DNA of 64,000 nt. Source: Chlorops oryzae (Eukaryota > Arthropoda > Insecta > Diptera > Chloropidae). The position numbers and the translations under genes were made by a program. Under the pieces are notes generated by a model. It saw only the letters and a list, made by a program, of their open reading frames with translations. It was not told the origin of the DNA and did no database searches. Where the stretch lies: positions 5,603,633-5,667,632 of the forward strand of contig CM035808.1 of the NCBI GenBank assembly GCA_020466095.1, in the 5' to 3' direction. This document shows, in pieces, positions 11,227-23,402 of the stretch (the stretch's first letter is position 1; every line of letters begins with the position of its first letter).

Positions 11227-11542
11227 TACAATATTTTAGACAAAATTGGAGTGTTAAAAGGACGTTTTCGAGTTCTCAGATGGTATGATAAGATATGATA
11301 CGATAAGATAAGACATGAACGATTAAAATGCCGCTTTATATCCAAGAGAAATACGTGTGAAACACAGGTTTACAACGATGGACATACATACATATATAAA
11401 ATATCGCTTTCGATGTCGGGAAAAGTATATCGATGTACGATATATCGCCGAGCAGAAATATCAGTATAAATTTTCGATATATCGTTTTAAAAATATCGAT
11501 ATTTTGATATATCGATATTTTTTACCCATCCCTAGTTAGCGT

Positions 11543-12950
11543 TAACAAACTCCAACCTTTGAATTGTCTTCATGTTTGGGCATGTTGGGTATGGAAAAGC
11601 AAAAAAAAAGGACTCGGTCTTCAGTTTCATCAATTCTTCGATCAGAAGATCGAAAATTTCAATTAGAATTTTAATTTATGACTAACAACGGAGAGTTTCG
11701 ATAAACCGGGACATGTTTTCTCGCTTATTTATTTATTTATTTATTTTTTTTATTACCACAAATCCTTCTCGAAATTTTTGTCGAAACCTGCGTGGATAGA
11801 GAACATAAAACGTTTTAATGTTACTTGGAGTCTTCCGTTTTTATTTGTTTTTCGTTTGTTTTTATGAACATTTTTCAATTTCTGTGAAAATGACTTCCCA
11901 TTTATTGCGTGATGTTGCTTGTTATGGTTTCCGTAACGGCTTTCGTTTTAATGCGGAAATTATCAGAAGATAAGATTTCAATTTAATGCAACTTAAGAAT
12001 TCTTTAATGCCCCTTTAAGTTTGTTTTCTTCGCAACTCCAAAACTTTAAGATTTAATTCTTTTAAATTTACACAGAATTAATAAAAAATAAAAAAATGAA
12101 GAAAAAAAAAAAGCTTATATTCCTACATTGTGTGGTCATGTCTTGCCATGTTGTGTACTGAAACCGCATGTTTCTCTGCACAATATTCCCATTGCTTCGG
12201 CGGTATTGATTTTAGACAGAACGTGACTGCACTTTGTGACACGGTATAACGGAAAGTTGCCCTGAAAACGTTCATGTCACCGTTTGGAGTCCAAAAGGTA
12301 ATGCTGTCATCGACTGACCTCCTTATTCTCTTTGAGCTCGAAGTCCAAATAAAGTTGACAAAAAAAAAAAAAAAAAATAAAAACGAAACATGCCAGAGTA
12401 CTACTCAATAGAAGCGAAATATTACGAAATATTACGAAATATTTCTGGGGCGAATTCTATATGAACTAGAGAAAAGCTTGGGGTCCACTTAAAAGTTTCA
12501 TCTTTAAGAGATATTTTGATTTATTTATTTTTTATTCTTTTAATTCAGTTTTAGTCGTTAGAAGGAAAACTTATTTTGCGGTGATGCATGAAATTGTGAG
12601 AGAAAGTCTTTCCTCCGTCAGGAAATACGTAAATCCTGGAAATAGCTTTTTCCGCATATGTACTTATGTATATCCCATTGCATCGCTTTGCTTTCAACTC
12701 TGAAGTTTGAACTCACATTTGTAGAATCAAAATCGTTTGGGAGCAAAAAAAAGAGTGTCACTGAACGTGCGCTCTATTTCCTGTTTGAAAAAGTGGAACA
12801 CTTTCTGTCTTCTGCATTTCCTTGTTCCTTTGATTTCAAGTGAAAGGAAAACTAGAAATATGTGCAGCAAAAAAAAAAAAAAATGTATGTCCTTTGCTTA
12901 CAAATTTGTCATCTTCGAGAAATCCTGAAAAAGAAATCTCAGTGGTTTTT

Positions 12951-12985
<35 letters not shown>

Positions 12986-14343
12986 TACTGAGTGTCCTTG
13001 ATATAAGAACTCTAAACTTGAAGACATCGAAACTTGCTATTTATCCAGAGAATACTCTCAATCAGTTTGTTCTTTGAGACTTGAAGCATACCAAAATGCC
13101 CAAAGGGAAGCAGTAAAAATTGCTGAATCTACGAATTTTTAACCCATCTCTTTTTGATGTCGTCCATCCCAATTAAAGCAAAACAAAAAAAAAATCCTGT
13201 TCAATCTAAATCAATGGATTTTCATTAATATCATGAATCTACATAGCAAACATGAAATGTTAAGAAATAAAAAAGAAATATGCATATATCCTGGCTGGAA
13301 AGTGCAACTGCTACGAAAGCACACACATCAGCAGTATGCCTGGAATATTTTTAATATTCTCAGTGGCTGTAAATACCACAACCCACAGCCGCATTGGAGT
13401 AGCAAAAAAATTGCTCATGTTTACGAACACGTTCAGCTGTTCGTGTGTGCGTGCGTGTATCTGTGTGTGTGTTTAGGCATCGAATGCATGATCAAATTGC
13501 TGCAGGATGGACGTGTTCATTTCATGCAATCGAATTTATTTTTTGCTTGCGTTAAAGTAAACATCAAAATTTGCAGATGAATGGATATCCAATAATGAAT
13601 TTCGTTGCTTTTTAATTTTCCAAAAAAAAAAAAAAAAACAAGAAGAAAAAAATTATGGGGAAGGTGCAATGTTTTGACAGAAATTACCATAACTCAAAAA
13701 AATTGAGGAAATTGTTTTCGAAAATTTTCCGATATGCATTCGTTCGAACACAATTTCCATTTTTCAACTGATGGAAAATTTTTTGCATTGAAACTGAGAC
13801 ACGCAGTGGTGTATGACATGGGTTAAGGGATGGATTTGAAAAGGATATTTCTAGCAATCACAAGAAACAAAGTAAACTGAGCGATTGAAAACATTGCCTT
13901 GCATTCCATATTCATCGAGATTCTAATATTCGACAAAAGGAAAGTGCCTGACTTGACACTGACACGGCAAAAGGGAGAAACGAAAGTTTTCTGCTTTTGA
14001 CATTCAAGTTCAAGATTTCGCGTCATAAAATGAAATATATTTGAATTCTAGATACAGAAAGGATTGGTTGACAAAATCACTTTAGCATTTTTTTTATTTT
14101 TATTTTTTTTTCTTCATACAAAAAGTTCAGGAGGGTTGACGAATGACTCTAAAAGGCCTAAATTTGGTGCATTGAAAATCAATTTAAAAAATTTTGGTTT
14201 TTTCTTTTCAAGCACAGTCAACTCTGATCAGAACTTTTAAATCCAAATTTAGATTATTTATTATTTATTATTTTTAAGTCATTAGATATTAATTTTTGGA
14301 CTTATTCGGTTTTTTTCAAAAAAAATTTAAAGTTTTTTATATC
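11543..14343. other. Intergenic DNA, no gene recognised
   Basis: AT-rich sequence with several A homopolymers (12361-12377, 12951-12980, 13622-13638). The first A-run follows an AATAAA at about 12349 and may be the tail of an old retroposed fragment, but no target duplication was found. The longest open frame (13233-13580) has no recognisable domain. Confidence 0.45.
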
Positions 14344-14690
14344 ACTTAGAGTGAAAAATGAGAGACCCAAAAGCCCAAATAATAATTAAAAATTAAATAT
14401 GGAGATGGTAAAAAAAAAATAAAAATCTTTTAACAATAAGGCGGGCACGCCAATGGTGTATATATGGACAATTTAGCCGACCTACCTCAAATCGTTGAGG
14501 TGGTCATAGTGGCTAAGATGTTGGTTAAAGATACCTGATGATGAACCTGTAAGCTAGGTTCAAAACCGGTCGTATCGGATTTCCACACTTCTCGCCAATT
14601 TATGAAAAATAAATTTTTCAATTGCCAAATATTACATTTTTTACTCTAAGTGAAAAATGAGAGATCCAAAAGCCCAAATAATAATTAAAA
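14344..14690 (+). mobile_element. Small insertion between 40-50 bp direct repeats, with decayed hammerhead
   Basis: GTGAAAAATGAGAGA[C/T]CCAAAAGCCC and the bases after it occur at about 14350-14396 and again at about 14648-14692. They differ by one or two bases and flank some 250 bp that contain a hammerhead-like motif at 14530-14576. The layout suggests a retroinsertion with an unusually long target duplication, plausibly the 3' fragment of a Penelope-like element. Confidence 0.6.
14530..14576 (+). ncRNA. Hammerhead ribozyme relic (one core base changed)
   Basis: Stem I is GATAC (14530-14534) with GTATC (14572-14576). The core CTGATGA is 14535-14541. Stem II is GAACCT/AGGTTC (14543-14548, 14556-14561) with a 7-base loop. 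A palindromic stem III ACCGGT (14565-14570) is followed by C at 14571, giving a GTC cleavage triplet. The essential G of the GAAA core is A here (AAAA at 14562-14565), so self-cleavage is expected to be lost. Confidence 0.65.
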
Positions 14691-14692
14691 GT

Positions 14693-16226
14693 TTTTAATC
14701 ACAATTAATTTTTATTTCTTCTGAACATCTTAAGGGGACCTTCTGGTCTAGAGCACGAAAATTAAGGGTTTTTTCATGATTTTTTCTTGGTATTAAGCCA
14801 AATAAAAAACGGGTTTTTAACTTTGCAGGATTATTGTTTGAGTTATTGGCAATCCCAAAAAAATATTGTTGTATTTTTTTCTATTTTAAAAATGGCGGCG
14901 AAATAGACGATTTAAAAAGTACCTCCGTGGCGTACACGATTTCGTAAGTTCGGGATATGGGCATTTCTACCGGAAATGAAAATGCCCCAGTTCCTTAAAA
15001 CAATTTTTGGATATGTACTATCATAGTAACACATCTGAATTCCACTATTTAAGAAGATTGGTGGTTATAGTCAGCCCTCATTTCTGTAAAACATAGGTAA
15101 AGGCTTATTTTGTTGTATTTGTATTTCTTAAATTACCTTTAAAAGTGCTTTATCTATGAAATTTGGGCCATTTTAGTAACCTGATCAATGGAAGTTATCG
15201 TCCTTAATAATTCCACTCAGAATAATCAACCAAAACAACAACAACAAAAATTATTTAACCAATAAGTTTGATAATTATCTTCTAATTACGCAAGCTCAAT
15301 TAGATATTGTTTTTGATAGAATTTATTATGGCCCTTCTATTTATAATACCAGAATTTATGAATTAAAAGGAAAAAAGGTTAAAATAAAAGACTATTTTCA
15401 TGACTAAAACCCTTTTGAAATTTTAGTAACGTAACGCCAGGTAAACGTAACGCCAGTAATTAAGGCCAATAAAAAACGAACGACAAACGATTTTACAATT
15501 TTAAAACTTGGAAAATGAACTCTTATATTTTCCAATCTTATTGCTATAAGTTTAATACGAAAAGTTTTGCGAAATTAGCAGAGTTTTGAAATCTTGTAAA
15601 CTAAGTCATAAACCCACTTCTGTTTTTCGTAACGTAACGCTAGGACACTTTTTTGCTTGAATACTCAAATCCTTATGGTCTATTGGTCTAATTTTTTTAC
15701 TGAACATAGTGCTACTTTATTAGTATGCAAATATTAAAAAACTTTTTTTAAATTTGCAATTCTTCATTTAAAAAAAATTTTGTTTTTCGTTCGAATGTCA
15801 CGTAACGTCAAAATGGAAATGCCCATATCCGAAAAAAAAAAAAAAAAATTTATTATTAATCAGAATAAATGCGGCTATCGGTTGAGCTTAAACAAACAAA
15901 CAAAAACAGAAACAAATTGACAAAATGGTGCAGTTTTTAATTTAACACATCAAAAAATGCCCTTTTTTAATGAAAAAATATGAACTTCTTGAAATAAAAT
16001 TTTGGCGATTTCAAAATACCAAGGCAATCCGCTATTTTATTTCATTAAATATGTTTAAATTTTTTAAACCCAAAAAGAGCCTTAGGACCCTAAAGAACAC
16101 AAAACATTAATATGAATAAATTTAAACCGAATTGATGTCAATAAAACGAGCTACACAATCATTAAAATTATGTAGAAAGTCTTAAGCAAAGTAAGGCATA
16201 AAAGTAAGAAGGTAAGATGCCATTTT

Positions 16227-16263
<37 letters not shown>

Positions 16264-16353
16264 AACCCATTAAACGATTTCTAGGTTTATTGTATTTCAT
16301 TTCTTTTATATTTTTTGAACGCATATAAAATAAATTACGTGTACGTGGTCGTG
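14693..16353. other. AT-rich DNA, possible old repeat
   Basis: GGGATATGGGCATTTC near 14949 recurs inverted as GAAATGCCCATATCCG near 15818, and the word CGTAACGTAACGC recurs several times between 15420 and 15800. These may be the arms of a degraded transposon. No coding frame is recognised. A long A-run lies at 16230-16258. Confidence 0.4.
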
Positions 16354-16929
16354 TTTGTCATTCACCAAAAAATTTATGAGCCATAGCTTGCCATGCAATG
16401 CCCCATAAACTCCATACACAAGCATACATACTTACGGTACAGACGTGCGTACATATTACGTGTTATGAAAAAATCGCAACAGTTGTTTGCATGTTGCAAA
16501 TGAGGCCGCAAGAGTGATGAAATAACAACAACAGAAAAAATTAAAATAAAAAGAGACGCCAACAGAAGAGCAACGTGTAAAGTTAATGACGGTACTTGGC
16601 TTTGAAGAGGATAAGATTGTAACAACTTTAAAGGTTAAGCCTGAGAGTATTTATGAGTCATCTTTCAAACGACAAAGAACGATAAAAAAAATTATGCTTC
16701 GCATCATGGTCTAACCTCAAGGGAAAGGTACTAATATGGCAAAGAGATTAGGTCGGAAGTGTCATTGAGAATTTTTTTTTAAGCAATGGCATATGGGGTT
16801 ACAGTCAAAATTCGTATGTGGGAACAATCAAGGAAATTTTGTAGGCTTGTAACGAATCCGAATATTCAGATTCTCAGGAGAGTTTTGCCTGTTAATAAAT
16901 AATATTCCGTTGACTTTGGCATCTTTTGC

Positions 16930-17365
16930 GTCTCTGTTTTTCTATGTCTTTCTATCTCGGTGTATCTCTGTCTATTTCCGTCTTGCTCTGCCTATCTCTG
17001 TCTAATTCTTTTTATCTCTGTCTATCTCTTTTTAACTCTTTCTATCTCTTTCTATCTCTTTCTATCTCTTTCTATCTCTTTCTATCTCTTTCTATCTTTT
17101 TCTATCTCTTTCTATCTCTTTTCAACTCTTTCTATCTCTTTCTATCTTTTTCTATCTCTTTCTATCTCTTTCTATCTGTTTCTATCTCTTTCTATCTCTT
17201 TCTATCTCTTTCTATCTCTTTCTATTCTTTTATATATCTCTCATTCTCAGTCTATCTCTGTCTATCTCTGTCTATCTCTGTCTATCTCTATCTATCTCTA
17301 TCTATCTCTGTCTATCTCTGTCTATCTCTGTATCTCTCTGTCTATCTCTGTCTCTCTCTCAAAGA
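16930..17365. repeat. TCTATCTCTT-type microsatellite
   Basis: Some 430 bp of TCTATCTCT(T/G)T units. Two long open frames rich in Leu, Ser, Tyr and Phe run through it only because the repeat lacks stops; they are not genes. Confidence 0.92.
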
Positions 17366-18394
17366 ACATGCGATAAGAGTGTTCACTCATTCTAGATTTT
17401 TTCGATAATATCCTTCAAGTGGACTAGTCACTTTACGGAACGGCATCCTGCCTATTAAATAATCATTTAGCTATAGAGAAAAGAGGACCTTATTATTTGA
17501 TGGCCCTCGATGGATTTAAAAAAATTTCGCACAATTTTTAAATGACAGTGGATTAAATTTTTTCAGAATACCCGAAGGCTTTCATATAAGCTTCTAATTG
17601 AGTAAAAACAGTTCCATTGTAAAACTATTGCCGCAACCATGACGCTACTTAGCTTCCCCAGTTAACTGTGCAAAAATGAGTTCATTATGTAATAAGCCAA
17701 CTGCAAATAAACTCATTTTCTAAACCTTCTCACCAAAAAGGCAAAAGGTAAACCGAAACCGATAAAATAAATATTTTATATTTTATATTTTCCAACATCA
17801 ACACAAATTTTTATGTGTTTGGCTTCTGCCTAATTAACTTTCACAGTTGGCGTTGAAAAGCACCAATTTGCCATGGTAACGTTGAGCAAATTTCTCTGTG
17901 GCTTGATTGAGTTTTAATTGGTTATTTTCAATTGCTTCCTCTTGGCATTTCGTGGAAAATGAATTCCGGACAATTAAAATTATTATTGGTTTTTACGCCT
18001 TGCGGCTAAAAAGAGTTGAGGCTAACCCAATACAAACTCAGTTTGCTTTCAGCTTTGAATAATCCCAGTAGTCAGCGGAGGCACCACAACACTAGCGATT
18101 TCACTAGTCACTGGGTGTCGGGGATCGGTCTCTTTCCTATCCTAGACGCTGGCGAATTTAACATTACGATCTCATTGCCGGGGACAGGTCGGCCTTTTAT
18201 GCGCCACCTTTAACCAGTCATTTCGCTAGCGAAAAGGGGCAGGAAAATGGCCTAGCACCAGCGACTGAGAAAAAAGAAAAATTTAATTTTTTGTTTTGAA
18301 TTTTTTTAAATTTATTTATTTTATTAATTATTATATTTTTTTGTTTATCTATTTTTTATTTTAAATCTTTTTTATCTTACTTCTCTTAAAATTT

Positions 18395-18471
18395 TCTCGC
18401 CTCCACCGAGCCTCGAACCGCTGACCACCAGATCGCTGGGCGAACGCCTTCACCATTACGCTAAACGAACG
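18395..18471 (-). other. tRNA-like module 1 in the CCCAG element
   Basis: On the minus strand, A-box-like TAGCGTAATGG is followed about 45 bp later by GGTTCGAGG (B-box-like, 18411-18419) and then GGCGAG. It is not a functional tRNA: acceptor pairing is not evident. Confidence 0.55.
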
Positions 18472-18700
18472 AATTTAATTTCTTGGTCAAAATGCTCACT
18501 TGAGTTTAGCGTTGCTCAGATTTTGGGAAACGTATTTAACGAATTTTTTCACTCCAAAAATTGTTTACTTGAAAATGAACCATTAAATAATAATAAAACC
18601 TTAAAAATTTAGGGGAAAATGTTTGTCTTCCAAAATAACTTAACTATGAACAAAAAAAAAACACTAATTTATAAAAAAAGTAAAAAATTTAGGAAAAATT

Positions 18701-18777
18701 CTCGCCGCCTGCAGGGATTGAACCTCGAACCTCCCGGCTATCGAGTCATAGTTTCAACCACTGCGCTATCGAACGCT
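18701..18777 (-). other. tRNA-like module 2 in the CCCAG element
   Basis: On the minus strand, AGCGCAGTGGTTG (A-box, near 18757-18767) and GGTTCAATCCC (B-box region, 18714-18724) stand at tRNA spacing, followed by GGCGAG. It is the better of the two modules, but complementary acceptor arms are not visible. It could still act as a pol III promoter. Confidence 0.6.
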
Positions 18778-20684
18778 TGAAGGGTAAAAGATCAGAATGC
18801 GACGTAAAAGCAGACAACAGCAAAAACAATCATACGCAGCGAATAGGGAAATGTGAGCTGAGGCCTATCTACTCTTTCAGGTTCATGTGGTAGGTGAAAT
18901 GGCTAGTCATCAAGGACTGGCACTTTGGCATGTCACAAATATCGGGGGCGACCTACTGACTACTGGGATATGAAAATAAGTTCGTTTGTATGAAATGAGT
19001 AAAGTATTTTTTTTTTCAAATTAAATAGAGGTGGAGGCAGAGGCAAAGGAAGGAAAACGACATTGGTTTTAAGTGATGAAACAGTTCAAAGCTTGTAACC
19101 TTTAAAAATGGCAGAAATAGTTAGTTCAGTTGGAGAGATGATGTAACAAAAGTTTACTTAATTTTACAATCAAACCATTTGTAGATTATTTGCCTTTCAG
19201 TGTGCTAGTCAACGCATATTTTTTTTTAAGAGTTTACAGTCCAATGGAATAGTGAAATCTCGAAACCACTTTGTCCAAGTGCATCGACACGATATTGAAA
19301 GCTCTAATAAATTGATTTAACTACGATTTCGAACAAATTTTCTCGATTTGACTTTCATTCGCCACGGCCAGAATTATTTAAAACAAAAAAATGTTCTATT
19401 TTTTGAAAACATTTGTCATTTTGGAGGCTAGAGGTATATACGAGAGCGATTCGAAAGCAAACTGAAATGTTTTGACAATCTGTTTTTGTCGTTCCTTTAA
19501 CCGATTGATGGAGTTGTTGAAACGTTTTGTGGACAGTTTAATTGAATGTAACACCCTTCCCATTGACAGATTCGAATGATGTTCAGTACACACCTTTACT
19601 TCTGATGACAATACGAGTAGAATTAATTTTGTATCCTAATATATGTATCTACGATGGCTGCCGCTAAATAAAAGGCATAAAACATACATATTTATTCCAG
19701 AATTGCATCAGATTGAGGATAAAATTAAAGAGCTTAACGAGTAGAACGGGTTATTATAATAATATATAATATGTCCGACAAAGGAATGACGGACAAAATA
19801 TATATTTTCAAAATCTCTTATATATGGACATCAAACGAAAGGGCGCAACTTTGCTGCTCAACTTCAAATCTACGAAGCCACAAAGTACCAAAATATAATA
19901 TTTCTCATAGAAAATATGACTATTCAGTTTAAAACTTTCTCAGGGACGTTCCTCACTTATATTCCTTGACTTCCTTCGGAACACAATTTTTAACAGTACC
20001 TCAAGAATAATCCCAAATGAAGCTTCACAAAAAACGTTCATTCGCCTATCCTACATATATAAAATGAAGATAATGAGCAAATCAAAGTAAATTAGATTTA
20101 GACAACTCTAAGCCATGATATGTCTGAAGAGTCCTAAAGCACCAATTTCAATTCAGAGACTCGCAATTCTTTATTTGAAACCTCGCTCCTATTGGTCACA
20201 CATTTAAGAATTTACTCCTTTAGTGAACCTAATTTTAATTTTAAAAGGATTCTTTTGCTTAACTAACTCCAAATTAAATTTAAACCTTTGATGCGAAGAA
20301 TAAAAGCAAAAAAAACATTTTGAAAAAATTACACTAATTGAACTGCCAATTCAAATGGAATTAAGTACATTCGATGTATGAAGGTTTTTTGTATCCATAT
20401 TTACCACAAACCGATTTAATTCATTTATTCGAAATTCAATTTTGTGGTTTAAGCTGTGATGCAATAAAAGGATTTGGGGTTATTTTAGGCCTTTTAATAT
20501 TTAAACCAATTGATATGTTTTAGCCCAACCCCAAAAATTGAAAATTATTGCGATTTTATGCGAACGAATTTTCAATATGAATTATCAATAAACAATAAAC
20601 CGTTATTTGATTTTTTGGTAGAAATTTTTCTCTTCATATGGACAACAGTGGAAACACATACATACATACAGACACTTCAAATAA

Positions 20685-20980
20685 CCCTGCAGAAATATGG
20701 ACTGACCAACTGTAGCCTTCGGTCAGTCCTTCATGTTACCAGTACTAGTCCCCTCATAATTCCACTTCTAATGTATTCAACTGACCTTTTTAACATGGGC
20801 TTGTCATTGGAGAAGGGGCTGATCCGCAAAACGGCTGACCGTAGGTCAGTTTTTTTGGTCAATTGTCGAAATTTTGTCTTGTTTTAGGATAGTCAAATAA
20901 GGAAAATAAAAAACCAATTTCTTATATCGTTAGCTTCGGATAGAAAGGGCGTAACTCATTTTTTTTTTAAAAACGAGATT
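20685..20980. other. Spacer between the two duplication copies
   Basis: About 300 bp that include an inverted pair of words (ACTGACC...GGTCAGT near 20700-20727 and 20837-20850). No gene is seen. Confidence 0.5.
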
Positions 20981-21559
20981 TTTGTCATTCACCAAAAAAT
21001 TTATGAGCCATAGCTTGCCATGCAATGCCCATAAACTCCATACACAAACATACATACTTACGGTATAGACGTGCGTACATTTTACGTGATATGAAAAAAT
21101 CGCAACAGTTGTTTGCATGTTGCAAATGAGGCCGCAAGAGTGATGAAATAACAACAACAGAAAAAAATTAAAATAAAAAGAGACGCCAACTGAAGAGCAA
21201 CGTGTAAAGTTAATGACGGTACTTGGCTTTGAAGAGGATAAGATTGTAACAACTTTAAAGGTTAAGGCTGAGAGTATTTATGAGTCATCTTTCAAACAAC
21301 AAAGAACGATAAAAAAAATGATGCTTGGCATCATGGTCTAACCTCAAGGGAAAGGTACTAATATGGCAAAGAGATTAGGTCGGAAGTGTCATTGAGAATT
21401 TTTTTTTAAGCAATGGCATATGGGGTTACAGTCAAAATTCGTATGTGGGAACAATCAAGGAAATTTTGTAGGCTTGTAACGAATCCAAATATTCAGATTC
21501 TCAGGAGAGTTTTGCCTATTAATAAATAATATTCCGTTGACTTTGGCATCTTTTGCGTC

Positions 21560-21965
21560 TCTGTTTTTCTATATCTTTCTATCTCGGTGTATCTCTGTCT
21601 ATTTCCGTCTTGCTCTGCCTATCTCTGTCTAATTCTTTTTATCTCTGTCTATCTCTTTTTAACTCTTTCTATCTCTTTCTATCTCTTTCTATCCATTTCT
21701 ATCTCTTTCTATCTCTTTCTATCTTTTTCTTTCTCTTTCTATCTCTTTTCAACTCTTTCTATCTCTTTCTATCTTTTTCTATCTCTTTCTATCTCTGTCT
21801 ATCTCTGTCTATCTCTGTCTATCTCTGTCTATTTGTGTCTATCTGTGTCTATCTTTTTATACTTCGATCTATTTCTGTCCATTTCTGTCCATCTCTGTCT
21901 ATCTCTGTCTATCTCTGTCTATCTCTGTCTATCTCTGCATTTCTCTGTATCTCTGTCTCTCTCTC
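21560..21965. repeat. TCTATCTCTT-type microsatellite, second copy
   Basis: Paralogue of the array at 16930-17365, with a larger share of TCTATCTCTG units. The open frames are repeat artefacts. Confidence 0.92.
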
Positions 21966-23402
21966 AAAGAACATACGATTAGAGTGTTCACTCATTCTAG
22001 ATTTTTTCTATAATATCCTTCAAGTGGACTAGTCACTTTACGGAACGGCATCCTGCTATTAAATAATCATTTAATTATAGAGAAAAGAGGACCTTATTAT
22101 TTTATGGCTCTCTATGGATTTAAAAAAATTTCGTAGAATTTTTAAATGACAGTGGATTGAATTTTTTCAGATTATTTACGCATCGATTTTAAATATCGAA
22201 TACCCGAAGGCTTTCATATAAGCTTCTAATTGAGTAAAAACAGTTCCATTGTAAAACTATTGCCGCAACCATGACGCTACTTAGCTTCCCCAGTTAACTG
22301 TGCAAAAATGAGTTCATTATGTAATAAGCCAACTGCAAAAAACTCATTTTCTAAACGTTCTCACTTAAAAGGCAAAAGGTAAACCGAAACCGATAAAATA
22401 AATATTTTATATTTTATATTTTCCAACATCAACACAAATTTTTATGTGTTTGGCTTCTGCCTAATTAACTTCCACAGTTGGCGTTGAAAAGCACCAATTT
22501 GCCATGGTAACGTTGAGCAAATTTCTCTGTGGCTTGATTGAGTTTTAATTGGTTATTTTCAATTGCTTCCTCTTGGCATTTCGTGGAAAATGAATTCCGG
22601 ACAATTAAAATTATTATTGGTTTTTACGCCTTGCGGCTAAAAAGAGTTGAGGCTAACCCAATACAAACTCAGTTTGCTTTCAGCTTTGAATAATATGAAA
22701 ATAAGTTCGTTTGTATGAAATGAGTAAAGAATTTTTTTCAAATTAAATAGAGGTGGAGGCAGAGGCAAAGGAAGGGAAACGACTTTAGTTTTAAGTGATG
22801 AAAAAGTTCAAAGCTTGTAACCTTTGAAAACGGCAGAAATAGTTAGTTCAGTTGGAGGGATGATGTAACAAAATTTTACTTAATTTCACAATCAAACCAT
22901 TTGTAGATTATTTGCCTTTCAGTGTGCTAGTCACCGCATTTTTTTTTTTTAAGAGTTTACAGTCCAATGGAATAGTGAAAAGAATAGTTTTTCTCGAAAC
23001 CACTTTGCCCAAGTGCATCGACACGATATTGAAAGCTCTAATAAATTGATTTAACTACGATTTCGAACAAATTTTCTCGATTTGACTTTCATTCGCCACG
23101 GCCAGAATTATTTAAAACAAAAAAATTTCTATTTTTTGAAAACATTTGTCGTTTTGGAGGCTTTTTTGAGGTATGTACGAGAGCGATCCGAAAGCAAACT
23201 GAAATGTTTTGACAATCTGTTTTTGTCGTTCCCTTAACCGATTGATGGAGTTGTTGAAGCGTTTTGTGGACAGTTTAATTGAATGTAACACCCATCCCAT
23301 TGACAGATTCGAATGATGTTCAGTACACACCTTTAGTTCTGATGACAATACGATTAGAATTAATTTTGTATCCTAATATATGTATCTACGATGGCTTCCG
23401 CT

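Larger units (their letters stand above)
9274..11534. mobile_element. Composite hAT-like element with exact 8-bp target duplication
   Basis: The left end reads TAGGGATGGGCAAAA and the right end TTTTTTACCCATCCCTA, inverted repeats of each other. GTTAGCGT occurs exactly at 9266-9273 and 11535-11542, an 8-bp target duplication. Both subterminal regions are filled with TCGATATATCGATAT-like words (9300-9400 and 11395-11520). The 2.26-kb interior has no transposase. It contains a tandem array (9495-9905), an apparent noisy copy of upstream DNA and a pogo-like MITE. Confidence 0.82.
18064..18967. mobile_element. CCCAG-TIR element carrying two tRNA-like modules
   Basis: Its ends are CCCAGTAGTCAG and CTGACTACTGGG, a perfect 12-bp inverted repeat. 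The paralogous copy 2 of the duplication preserves the empty site (GAATAATATGAAAA at about 22688-22701), which proves an insertion of 904 bp plus a 2-bp AT duplication. Inside, on the minus strand, are two tRNA-like stretches (18395-18471 and 18701-18777). No transposase frame is present. I could not place it in a named superfamily. Confidence 0.85.
16354..20684. repeat. Segmental tandem duplication, copy 1
   Basis: It is collinear and nearly identical with 20981-25525, starting at TTTGTCATTCACCAAAAAAT and ending at ACAGACACTTCAAATAA. It differs from copy 2 chiefly by carrying the 904-bp TIR element at 18064-18967, by a longer tetra/decanucleotide repeat, and by about 100 bp near 19670-19770 where copy 2 has a mariner. 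It contains no recognisable host gene. Confidence 0.93.

Noticed and set aside
12349..12377. AATAAA followed by A17, as in a processed pseudogene
   Set aside because: No target duplication and no recognisable coding similarity upstream.
16926..17408. Two overlapping ORFs of 138-160 codons rich in Leu/Ser/Tyr/Phe
   Set aside because: Translation of a TCTATCTCTT microsatellite; the same is true for 21553-22032.
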